NCBI RefSeq assembly: GCF_028583425.1
Contig: NC_072801.1
Span: forward strand, 15,954,001-16,018,000
Origin: Eublepharis macularius
Taxonomy: Eukaryota > Chordata > Lepidosauria > Squamata > Eublepharidae
Direction: 5' to 3'
Length of the DNA: 64,000 nucleotides
The translations under genes and the position numbers were made by a program. Under the pieces are notes generated by a model. It had not been told where the DNA came from, ran no database searches, and saw nothing but the letters and a program-made list of their open reading frames with translations. Within the stretch, counting starts at the first letter, position 1, and each line of letters opens with the position of its first letter. This document shows positions 44,401 through 52,602 of the stretch, in pieces.

Positions 44401-47170
44401 TGCGTCCGTTAAAATTCAGTACACAGTACTGGTGACCAGCACTGTATGTAAACGGATGTCGGATTCCAACTTCATACCTCATCTTGCTCCCCAAAGCCAC
44501 TTACTACACTGCTGTCTCCTTCATTTTATCCTCTCAACGACCTTCTGAGCAGAGAGAGGCTAAGTCTGTGACTGGCCCAAGGTCACTCGGCAAGCTTCCG
44601 TGGCTACGTGGGATTTGAACCTGGGTCTCCCAGATCCTAATCTGACTCTGTATCCGTTATATGATGAGTGAATGGGAACGGAAAAGGGAAACGGAGGAAG
44701 GAGGTTGGTTTCACAGTGCCTGGATGGCATGGGCGAGGGGTTAACTCCATCTGGTTGGGGCCAAGGCTGATCTCTTCTTGCTGGGAGGGAAGGAACCAAC
44801 CTTGCAGTAGCTCTTAGACAACTGGCCATGAGCAGAGGCTGCAGCTGTGGTTCTGAACCATTAATCCACCGCTGCCTCCCCACCAAGGTATGCAACACTG
44901 TCATTCAATACCCCACAGGAGGAGGAAGCAGATCCAAGGCTCTTGGCTATCCTTTTTCCAGGTCTGGAGGCAGAGGGGCCGCAGCTGCTAGCTTTTGGAG
45001 CCCAGCTTGAGCCTCACAATGCTGATCTCGATCTTCTAAACTCTCCAATGTCTGGCCTTCCCAGATAGCCCAGGAAACTGTCTTCCTGCACCATGACACT
45101 AATACATAAAACCCCAAAGGCTGTGGAAGCTCCCAGGTTCTTGGTGATGTCAGGATTTATCTCGCCTCCCCCGCAAGCCCCCACATTCTATCTAACTATT
45201 GAGTTCTCTCTCCATTCCCCTCTTCCCCAGGGACCAAAATACTGAGTGGAAGCACTGCACGGATGGATGCCTGTGTCCGGCACTTCAAGGAAGCTACAGG
45301 TAAAGTGGCAGTTCGAGAATTACTGAGACTCTATAAAAGAAGAGAGAAGCAGCTTTACTGGGAAAGGGGGATTTAACTATTAAATTCTAAGCTATTATTA
45401 GGGTTAAGATGAAAATTCTGTTTTATTATTCATAGTATTAAATAACAGATGCATTATCATGAATATATTATGAATATATCTGAGCATGCTAGCTAGGTAT
45501 TTTGTAGTTAAGTTTTTAGTATAACAGACATTTTATATAATTAAAATTGATTGAGAATAAGAAATGTTTAAAGAAATAAATAGAATATAAGTTAAATTGA
45601 TTAACTTATATGGGGGAGAGTAAAGAGATTAAGTAAGGGAATAGAAAATGGATAAAATGTTATACTAATAATATAAAGATTATTAATATATGCTAGCAAT
45701 GTGTTATTTAGAATATAGGATTTAGTAAAGGAGGGGTTAAAGGTAATTCTGTGTTATAAAAAAAATAACAAGCTTAGAAGAGAGTTTAAGTGTATGTTTA
45801 ATAGATTATATGAGGTAATAAGTAAGTAAGTAATAAGATAGACAGTGGGTTGGAAAACTGTTGGAAGTCAAACAAAAGGGGGGAGGAAAGGGAGGGGGTT
45901 AGAAGTAGATATTTACAAAGGGGGAATGTTTGTATTGAATGATTATATATTCTAATCCAATAAAAAAAATTTTTTTTAAAAAAGAAAGCTACAGGTAAGA
46001 AGGAAGTGCCTGGTTTTTCCCCTTGTTAGAGTTAAAGCCTCCACCTTCTCTTCTGGCATCCAGTTTGTGCCTTCTAGGTGTTGCCCTCCTTCCTTGCTTT
46101 AAAAACAGTATTTATTGAACAGCTAACAACAAGCTTTTTTGCAAGCAAATCCATTTCGCAATACAATTACATATCATCAGTTACTGCATACCACAGAATA
46201 CATTTGGGCGTGTTCCATCTTGAGATTGAGAGTTCTGATACATTTAAAAAAAAAAAAGATCAGCCATCTTTCATAGAATTAATTCACCCCAAAATGGGAC
46301 ATTCTTTCAGCATGAGCCTAGGGTGTTAATTTGATCATTAAACTCAGGTTGTAAACATTGTTAAACTATTATGGCCCTTTCCCCATCAGCTGATTGCAAG
46401 CAAGCAATCATTTATTTTATTTATATACCTGTGGGAAAGCAGGAGTATTCCGTCTAGGATTGCCAACCTCCTCCCAGAGTTACAACTGATTTCCAGACAA
46501 TAAAGATCAGTTCTTATGGAGAAAATGGTAGCTTTGGTGGGTGAATTCCATGGCATCACATCTCTGTTGAACTCTGCCATTCCCAGGCTCTGTCATTCCC
46601 AACTCTCCAGGAATTTCCCAGCCCGGAGTTGGCAACCCTAGTTCCATTATGTGAGCAGCCCCCCCCCCCCTTTGCAGTTTGAAGGGATACAATAATGAGC
46701 CAAATTTTAGGGCTTAGTTTAGCTCCTAGGTATACAGTTTGTGCGGGGGGAGGGTGGGGGTGGGGAGGGTTAAGCCTTTCTGCATAAAGAAAAGGTGAGC
46801 TATCTGTCCCCCACTGATCAGCAACACACGGTATCCTTTCTCGGCAGGGTGCTCTGTGGAGACGGCTCTGGAGGCTGCTTCTCTCCATCCTGCTCAGCTG
46901 TTGGGGATTGAAGACCAGAAGGGCACCTTGGATTATGACACCGATGCAGGTATTTATGCAGTGGGGAATGGGAGGGCAGCACTCCTAAACCGGAAGTGTT
47001 TAATGGCAGCTGTGCTGGTAAGAGCCTGGTGGTGACTCCCACTTCCTATACCAGTTACATCATTTCCTGCTTCTGCTCCAGATTTCTTGCTGCTGGATGA
47101 CAGTCTGCACATCAGAGCTACCTACATTGCTGGTCAGCAGGTCTGGAGACACAATGCCTTCATTCTCTGA
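35481..47170 (+). CDS. AMDHD2: N-acetylglucosamine-6-phosphate deacetylase
   Basis: Eleven coding exons join in frame to 410 aa (human about 409): 35481-35566, 39038-39174, 39650-39789, 40440-40494, 41683-41895, 42077-42165, 43331-43475, 44215-44322, 45231-45299, 46848-46949, 47082-47170. All introns are GT-AG. The enzyme removes acetate from GlcNAc-6-phosphate in the cytosol, giving glucosamine-6-phosphate; it feeds amino-sugar and sialic-acid salvage and limits hexosamine flux. It is an amidohydrolase-fold metalloenzyme of the NagA family. Metal and catalytic residues are present by alignment from memory: E144 in HLEGPF, H212 in SLGHSM, H233 in THLFNAML, D295 in VLVTDAI. The N-terminal FTNCWIL and the loop [17 protein letters not shown] fit the family. 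Two ATGs (35481, 35484) start in frame. Exon 9 ends inside an L1 target duplication (see 45291-45998). Confidence 0.97.
35940..36155 (+). mobile_element. tRNA-derived SINE
   Basis: 'gtttaaattcctcctcagct' (B-box side), 'tagcttacctcacaagatag', 'ggcaaggtgggatcc' and an AAATAAATATT end match the SINE at 34913, with more decay. It lies in the AMDHD2 intron preceding coding exon 2. Confidence 0.65.
36469..38024 (+). mobile_element. ORF1-only L1 relative (half-L1, HAL1-like), complete
   Basis: Flanked by a perfect 16-bp target duplication GGAATAACAGATAATC (36469-36484 and 38009-38024). The element (36485-38008, 1,524 bp) has a GC-rich 5' UTR of about 396 bp, one open frame, a pyrimidine-rich 3' UTR and a pure A tail preceded by AATAAAAAAATTTATAA. 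There is no ORF2 and no gap where one could have been lost from the host side, since both ends are intact. It matches the layout of mammalian HAL1 elements: an L1-type ORF1 that depends on another L1 for reverse transcriptase. Low decay suggests it is young. Confidence 0.85.
36881..37774 (+). CDS. L1-type ORF1 protein of the half-L1 element
   Basis: 297 codons, fully open, starting at [12 protein letters not shown] (36881). An upstream in-frame extension has no ATG. Domains: a coiled coil at about residues 20-105 ([20 protein letters not shown] onward); an RNA-recognition fold from about 108, with [20 protein letters not shown]; and a C-terminal domain with [22 protein letters not shown] and [11 protein letters not shown]. 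These match L1 ORF1p (Transposase_22), an RNA-binding trimeric chaperone. The tail is acidic and Gly-rich (about residues 270-290). It is a retrotransposon protein, not a host gene. Confidence 0.88.
   Translation: MAAKKQSPALGKSISATLQKGESLEELVRRAVVEAIKPFVDKLNETDQRVGLIESEVKTIKVAAGGEEKSALESASLVKATKKELKLVENQLIGLQVERTQTILRLQNVKEEENEDLWDLVSELLATPARTTKEEVKSDILEVHRASSKYATKRQLPREIIIDFSTKKIRDTILYNSYNADLDFMGLKVKILKDIPFLVRKRRFKYKKFAALLRDHGIKYKWLFPEGIWFRYKDQAYKILSEDQLKDFENKNPEFCCTKNEEKEEPEGGGRGEHCNSSCTERIASGTQKGEESLIRI
38025..38870. repeat. Possible degenerate tandem or LTR-like repeat
   Basis: Related phrases recur: 'cataaactttctctctcaag' with 'cccagtttgcctgcttcag'; 'catagactttctctcaggtg' with 'cacagtttacctgtctcaac'; then 'gcactcagcttgcctgtcaa'. 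They give roughly three degenerate units of 75-90 bases (38160-38350). Flanking DNA up to 38,870 is unassigned. It might be part of an old LTR interrupted by the half-L1, but this is weak. Confidence 0.35.
39288..39480 (+). mobile_element. tRNA-derived SINE
   Basis: 'gatgtggtggttagagtgcc', 'tcactgggtaaccttgggcc', 'aacctacctcgcagggtggt' and 'gatgttgtaagctgctttgg' are the family hallmarks. It lies in AMDHD2 intron 2 (between coding exons 2 and 3). The B-box region is shortened. Confidence 0.75.
39955..40112 (-). mobile_element. tRNA-derived SINE
   Basis: On the plus strand it reads reversed: 'tctgtgagataggttaggct', 'gaggatttgaacttgggcct' and 'ttgtaatgggtacaccact'. It lies in AMDHD2 intron 3. 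Confidence 0.7.
40108..40350 (+). mobile_element. hAT-like DNA transposon fragment
   Basis: Starts 'tagagatgggcacgaacca' and continues with many 'gttcgtg/cacgaac' words in both orientations, a pattern I know from a common squamate hAT family. The right terminal repeat is not found, so it is truncated at about 40350. Confidence 0.6.
40675..41158 (+). mobile_element. CR1 LINE, 3' part
   Basis: Encodes the end of CR1 ORF2 (40797-41147): [20 protein letters not shown], then [29 protein letters not shown] and FKKGLDE. It ends with 'gttggactagatggtctg', 'ttccaactctatg' and 'attctatg'. It is close in sequence to the copy at 61685. It lies in AMDHD2 intron 4. Confidence 0.92.
41462..41645 (+). mobile_element. 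tRNA-derived SINE head and body
   Basis: tRNA-like head: 'ggaccgtggctcagtggcgg' (A box), 'gctttacatgcagatggtcc' and 'caggttctgccccggcacct' (B box). The body is worn. It is not a functional tRNA: the cloverleaf is not complete and a SINE body follows. It ends close to AMDHD2 exon 5. Confidence 0.75.
42450..43160 (+). mobile_element. Penelope-like element, GIY-YIG end, hammerhead-like box and tail
   Basis: Broken frames around 42630-42910 give [10 protein letters not shown], then [12 protein letters not shown]-like, TVAEHF and [20 protein letters not shown] pieces. This is the GIY-YIG endonuclease end of a Penelope-like protein. The 3' region holds CTGACGA (43031-43037), a stem, and GAAA (43055-43058), which match the catalytic core of a type I hammerhead ribozyme. 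The characteristic tail 'gttggtctttaagttgctac' follows. It lies in AMDHD2 intron 6. Confidence 0.8.
43672..43878 (-). mobile_element. 5S-rRNA-derived SINE
   Basis: Minus-strand copy from the BovB-like tail 'gtgccatcaagtcacagcag' to the 5S head ('ccaaccctgcttatcctccg' on the + strand). It lies in AMDHD2 intron 7. Confidence 0.85.
44345..44665 (-). mobile_element. tRNA-derived SINE
   Basis: The plus strand shows the reverse: 'ttttatcctctcaacgacct', 'gactggcccaaggtcactcg', 'gggatttgaacctgggtctc' and 'cccagatcctaatctgactc'. It has an interrupting insertion in its tail half. It lies in AMDHD2 intron 8. Confidence 0.75.
45291..45998 (+). mobile_element. 5'-truncated L1 inserted on the AMDHD2 exon 9 splice donor
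   Basis: A 682-bp insert (45304-45985) with a few codons of an ORF2 end ([11 protein letters not shown]), an AT-rich L1 3' UTR and an A-rich tail (CCAATAAAAAAAA, a T-run, then A6). It is flanked by an exact 13-bp duplication AAGCTACAGGTAA (45291-45303 and 45986-45998). The duplicated bases are the last nine of AMDHD2 exon 9 plus the first four of its intron. Two donor sites now exist: CAG|GTAAAG at 45300 and CAG|GTAAGA at 45995. The downstream copy is the ancestral context. Confidence 0.9.
46455..46640 (+). mobile_element. hAT-like MITE, second copy
   Basis: Starts TAGGATTGCCAACCTCC and ends GAGTTGGCAACCCTA, the same ends as the element at 33742. Flanking octamers ATTCCGTC and GTTCCATT could be a decayed target duplication. 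It lies in AMDHD2 intron 9. Confidence 0.75.
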
Positions 47171-48260
47171 GGAGACCGGAGCTGGGAGGAGAATACGCTG
47201 TTCTTTAAATCAGCGGCAGAAGGTTAACTCCAGCTGATGGGTGGCAACTCCGGGCCAAAGGCTGTTCCTCTTTCTCTCCTCTCTGGGAGGAACTAAGAAT
47301 GAACTGAGTCACCAGGACAATCCTGATGTCTGGCCTGCAACAACTTTATGTTTCGGAGAACTCTGATTTCCTTACCCCGGTTCTAGTGGGCTGGGGTAGT
47401 TTCCTGCTCTGCTAATCCCCCCAGTGCTGGTTTTGGGGGACTTCCATCAAGCGAAACAAATCCTGTCCTATTTATTGTGGAAGGACAGAGACCCAGGCCA
47501 GCTTTGCAGATGGAGCAACGGAATGAGGAAGCCTGCCAACCACAGGAAGCCTGGACGTTTTTTGCCCTCACTGCCCTCCCTCTCTTGTTAACAAGATTTG
47601 GCACTTCGTCAACAGTTAAAGGCCTCCTAAGCCGTTGCTGTCAGCAGGTCTAACTCTATGGTGGTAGGACTCTGCCAGGTGCTGTTTTTTGGCCTTAAAA
47701 TTGCTGTTGTTCTTCCCCCTTTGGCTGTCTCTAACGCTTCCTTATCCTTTGGAGGATTCATCACCAAGCTGTGATGCCAAAGGATCACCACCACACCTCC
47801 CTGCTCCTTCCTTGTGCCTTCCGCTGCACTTGCAGTGCTGTTCCGTGAAATGGGCAGAAAGAAAACCATGTATCAGGTTCTGTGTAAAAAAAAAAAAAAA
47901 TCTGTAATTTGAATACATTACACCAATCTGTATTGCTGCTTATTTTGCATAATATATTCTGTTCCTTCTGATCTGGGAGCTGGGCGTGTGCTGCTACTCT
48001 GTTTCTCTGATCATTGGGTGTTCTGCTGAGTTTCAACACCCATTTTCAAAGCCTCTTACCTATACCTATGATCTGCAGCATTAAGGACTAGAAACTTGAA
48101 TGAAAGAAAAAGGTGAGGTTCTCTGAATGTGGAATTCTACAAGAGACTACATTCTCTAGTTCAACTGGTATTACGTTGTATACTGTTTTTTTTTCTTAAA
48201 CGCCTCTTGCCTTGGGCTGTTGGAAGTTCCTGTTAAGAATCCACATCAGATCCTCTTTTT
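47171..48260 (+). other. AMDHD2: AMDHD2 3' UTR and downstream DNA
   Basis: No coding exon follows the stop at 47168-47170. An A15 run lies near 47886. No AATAAA is seen before a SINE-borne one at 48446-48451, so the transcript end is uncertain. Confidence 0.45.
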
Positions 48261-48261
48261 A

Positions 48262-48460
48262 TTGTATATGTAGTGGTAGGAGTGCTGGGTTGAGAAGCTT
48301 GGGGGGCTGAGATTCAAATCCTCACGCTATCATGACACCTGCTGACCTTTTGCCACTCACCATCTTTCAGCCACAGGTCTGTTGGAAGGATAAACAGGAG
48401 GGAAGAAGCATGGAAGCCCCTCTGAACATCTTGAAAGAAGGGTGGAATAAAAATGTACAG
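48262..48460 (+). mobile_element. tRNA-derived SINE carrying an AATAAA
   Basis: 'tatgtagtggtaggagtgct' and 'gagattcaaatcctcacgct' are A- and B-box sides; the end 'agggtggaataaaaatg' supplies an AATAAA at 48446-48451. It could provide a poly(A) signal for AMDHD2. Confidence 0.65.
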
Positions 48461-48469
48461 TCCAAACCT

Positions 48470-48685
48470 TACACTAAACCGTGCACTTATGTTCTGCTCT
48501 TCAGGACATATTGGTGCCATGTGCAGATCGGTTAACTGCGTCAGTGTTGTTAGCCCCACAATACAGCAGGGGAGCTGGGGCTTCAACCAAGGCCACCTGC
48601 AGAGTTCATGGAAGTAGTGGGAGTCGGACAAGCAGAGTGCTGGCTCAGAGCCTAGCCACTTAACCACTATGCTACAGCTTGTTGG
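48470..48685 (-). mobile_element. MIR-like SINE
   Basis: Reversed hallmarks on the plus strand: 'gctggggcttcaaccaaggc', then 'cacttaaccactatgctaca'. It adjoins the plus-strand SINE, giving an inverted SINE pair of about 0.4 kb. Confidence 0.65.
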
Positions 48686-48865
48686 TCTTCAAAGATGCTG
48701 CAGGTGTTAAGGTAAACCGTCTTAAGAGTTTTGCTGAGTTTCAATGCTTGCTTACTTTGGAATTGGCTCTCGAGAGCTGTTACTCTGGTCTTAATTATAA
48801 TAGCAAGGCAACCTGCAATCTTTATCTACAGAAGAGCTGATTGGGTTGGTTAAGGGAGTTTTGTT

Positions 48866-48962
48866 TATGCAAGATTCGGGTCCAGTAGCACCTTAAAGAC
48901 CAACTAGATTTCCAGGGTTTTCGAGCGTCAGAGCTCCCTTTGTCAGACTGTTCTTGGGCACT
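48866..48962 (-). mobile_element. Penelope-like tail with hammerhead-like box
   Basis: The plus strand reads 'ggtccagtagcaccttaaag', 'accaactagatttccagggt' and 'tttcgagcgtcagagctccc', the complement of the tail and ribozyme-like box seen at 43031-43120. It is short and decayed. Confidence 0.75.
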
Positions 48963-50100
48963 CTTGTCCACAAGGGGGCATAAGTGATTAATGCTCTTTT
49001 CCCCGCCCAACACATTTATTTGCTCGAAGATCTAGAGTTGCTGCTTTTCAAACCTTTAAAAACTTAGAAGGCCACTGCACCTTTTAAACAGAATGCTTCT
49101 TGACGAGGATTTGCTTTCTAAAGAAAAATAGAGTTATGATAGGGACTCCTACTGTGGGTATTTTGTTGTACAGGGTTTTAACAAAATCTTATATTTTGTC
49201 AAAAAATATTCATGAGCAAAGGGAAAACTGAAACAAAAAAATGGGGGGAAATCCTGCATCTGGTCCTTAACTGTGATCTTGTAATTTTATTGTATCCTGG
49301 GCCATAGCTAGCTAGCCAGGGCTGCCAAGAAAACAAAGGAGGACAAAATGGTAGGGAACCATTGATGGCGTCATACAACTTGCTTTCATATGTTTAACTT
49401 CATCGGGGGCCCATACTGGTTTTTGGAAGCCTAGTTGGAGGATCCAGATGAGCTGCCATTTAATGCAGCTATACATTCAGTTTTTTTATGGACAAACTCC
49501 AGAAGGGCAACTGTGAGAGTCTGCTGCAGCCAAAATAATGAAACTAGTATCTAAGATAAACACATTGATTATGACATACATATTTGCAGTAGAAACCAGA
49601 GCCTGTAAATGATCTAGCAACACTGGATATTTTGCTATTGTGTTGTTTTCATTTGCATTGTCTCATGCTCATCCAGTTCAGTTGTGAATGACTGCTGTAA
49701 CACAGTATCCAGTGATGTGCGGATGCAGGATCTGTCACGGAGATAGGAAGTTTTATGGTTGGATGATGCCAAGAAGAATGATGGTTGGGCTACACTGGTT
49801 CCTTTTAAAAATTTAACTATAGGAATGTACTGGGTTTTTTTTCCAAAGGACTATTGGAAAGCATTAAAATAAAGTATCTTGGTAGGTCACAAGCTAATCT
49901 TTAGGAACGCTCTCCAAATGATAAATTATGAAAAATACGAGATGGATGGCATGAACATACAGCATAAATACATGAAACCGGAAAGTGGCCAAGCACTCAG
50001 TATTCTCTTCTCTGGCAGGGGGGCTCCAAAGCATCAAGAAGTGGTATTTTGCATCACATATTACCCAAACCTTGTCATGGGATTCTTTACTCATGGCTAC
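48963..50100. other. Intergenic DNA, nothing recognised
   Basis: AT-rich, no supported exon. A plus-strand frame of 162 codons (49879-50367) runs into a repeat and shows no known domain. Confidence 0.45.
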
Positions 50101-50619
50101 CAGGGGGCCATGCACACCCTAAATATGGCACTTTTAAAAAATCACATTTGCCATTATACCCTTACATGTGTTCTCTCACTTATTCACTTCAAAGGAACTA
50201 AGGCATCCCAAAAGTCATTATTTGTTTTTCTTTTTAGCTTCTCCCTTGGCAGAATTATACCCAGACAAACAAAGCCATTATTTGTTCTATTATTTGTTCA
50301 TGTGTACATCCTGTATAAGCCAATTTCATCATATGTGGTGTTTCTTTTCAGTTTTGTTACCATGTAAAAACCTGTCTCACTCTCACCACTTAAAGCAAAG
50401 TCCTTTGTAAGAAACACAAGGAATGAACAGAAATTGATGTCTGGGTATATTGGCAGTGTTTGTGTTTTAAAATATCTATAACCGAACACTTGACAAACTC
50501 CGATTGGGCTCATCTTCTGTGCAGAGCTGCCCCATCCTTCATCTCAATACCTTCAGTACAATAAATCTTATGAGTTGGGAGGAAAATGTTTTGGCAAATC
50601 TTTTGTGTTATGCTTATTA

Positions 50620-50725
50620 CCAATTAATGCCTCTGATGAAGTTGTCGAAGGCTTATGACCTTCACAAATGTATCAGCCTTAATAACTTAAGACTTGTAAG
50701 GTGCCATAAACCGGTTAGATAATTT
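50620..50725 (+). mobile_element. Penelope-like tail, worn
   Basis: CTGATGA at 50633-50639 followed by 'agttgtcgaaggcttatgac' and 'gacttgtaaggtgccataaa' matches the hammerhead-plus-tail layout of Penelope-like 3' ends, with decay. Sequence to its left (50100-50620) may be the same element but is not recognised. Confidence 0.5.
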
Positions 50726-50869
50726 TGCAAGCCTTCCACACACACTTCTGACATCTTCACCACAGAATTCACAGAGAATACCTCTACCTTTTATGGCCGT
50801 CACAATGATGTATCATAGGTAGAGAAAATGGTACAAATAAGGGTTTATTAGAGGTTAAAGGGGGACCAC

Positions 50870-51118
50870 GGGGGGCGTGTTTTAAAGGCCTTAGAAAATA
50901 TGACGATATGAAAGGTCCCCGGACAGGCGGATCAGGAAAGCAAAAGAATTCTTGCTGCTTCCATTTGTATATACGGAACTATTTCACCGCGGAACTGAAG
51001 TCTCGGGGAATGCGAACCGAGAGCGAGGGAAGATATTCATTGATGGGCAGAGTCCGCCTTGTTTTTCTTTCCTCTTCTCAGGACGGACTCCCAGTTATAG
51101 TTGTGGTTGAGCGTGTAG
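50870..51118 (+). promoter_or_regulatory. Predicted promoter and 5'-UTR exon of the C8orf33-like gene
   Basis: A short CpG-richer stretch (CCGCGG near 50990) ends at a good donor, GTAG|GTAAGAG (exon end 51118). The next exon (acceptor before 52522) has stops in all frames before the ATG at 52603, so this exon would be untranslated. The start site is not determined. Confidence 0.45.
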
Positions 51119-51921
51119 GTAAGAGTGTAAAGCTGCAGCAAGCCTCTTGCTCCCATTTCCTTTAAGGTTGATCGCTCCCAGTAGGAGTTGCTTCAGAGGT
51201 GCTCCTGCATGGGCACATCGCATTACCCGATAATCTGTTAATGGTGTTTAAAATGGGACCTGGCTGTGGGTGAGGAAGCCTCAGGCTGAGAAGTTTTGAA
51301 GCCAAGGGAGGGGGAATCCCCCTCCTTGAAGGGCTTTTTGGAAAACAGTTGGATTTCTCAGGAAAATCCTTCTTTAAAAAATTGGGGGTGGGAGGGAAGG
51401 GAACAGCATCTCCTGCTTCAAAATATATACATTGTGTACTTTCTTATCAAACCCAAACTTATTTTATTGCATTAAACAACATAAAATCCATCAGCTCCAT
51501 TTTAATGAAAACATTACGTTGTGTTGTTAGACTTACCTATGAAATTGAAACATATAAATGCTTTAGTTTTCTGCAAACAAAATAGTTAACATATACAGTG
51601 TAAGAGAGAGAGATGTTAACTGCTGCAGTCTGTGCTTCTTTTATAATAAAACAGAAGGCCAGTAGCTGCTAAAAGATTAATAATATCCTAGTGTACGTTT
51701 TTTCAGTCTTGCATATGATGAAGTGATCTCCAACTCGTGATAGATTATGCAGGAATAAATGTTGTTAGGTGCTGCTGGACTTCTGCTTTATTTTGCTGAC
51801 TTTGTGCATGTATCTTACTTTTTGCTATCTGCAAGGCAGGAAAAAAGTAAAAATGTAAAATATGAATTTTGTAGTAAAAATATAAAGCGTGTAATTTGTA
51901 CAGAAACACTGCTTGGCATTG

Positions 51922-52172
51922 GTTTACAAAAAGAGCCAGTGTGATGTAATCGTTAGTGTCAGATTAGGATCTGGGATAACCAAATTCAATTCTGCAGTCT
52001 GCCATGGAAGCTTGCTGGGTGACCTTAGCCGAGTCATACACTCTCAGCCTAACCTACATCACAGGATTGCTGTAAGGATGAAATGGAGAAGGGGAAAATG
52101 TTGTAAGCCACTTTAGGCCCATGCTGGGGGAAAAGTGGGGTATGAGTGAAGTAAAATAAATAAGGTAGAATT
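51922..52172 (+). mobile_element. tRNA-derived SINE, near full length
   Basis: 'gagccagtgtgatgtaatcg', 'gccatggaagcttgctgggt', 'cctaacctacatcacaggat', 'gttgtaagccactttaggcc' and an AAATAAATAA tail. It lies in the 5'-UTR intron of the C8orf33-like gene. Confidence 0.8.
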
Positions 52173-52602
52173 AGGTCCAGGCTGCTGGAGTGGCTACCCC
52201 GATGCTTGAAGAACAGAGGTGTTGGTCTGAGAGGAGGAAAGGTGCTGTAGATTTCAGAAGTAGGGAGAACTGGTACCAAAATACCCCTGGGGAGGGAAGG
52301 TATTGCCTTTTGGAGAAAGAGAAGATGCCTTTGCTACTAATGGTCTAGAAATTGTGCTGGTGCTTGCTGTGGATCAGGGAGTAGAGATTAGGTGCAAAAA
52401 TAACTAACTGGGGCCTGATTACAGAATGAAGGAGATGCTTGTGTAGCAGGAAGCTAATTATATCGCATGATAGTATGTGATCAGAGTTGTACACAGTTCC
52501 CTAAATCCTTTTCTCTTCTAGGTGCTGATCTGCCCCCTTGGGATTCTAAATAAATAATAAGGTTTTCGAAGTTGCACATAAGCTTTTATCACTATTTTTT
52601 CT

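Noticed and set aside
49879-50367. 162-codon plus-strand frame
   Set aside because: No recognisable domain, AT-rich composition, no splice or promoter context, and it borders a Penelope-like tail.
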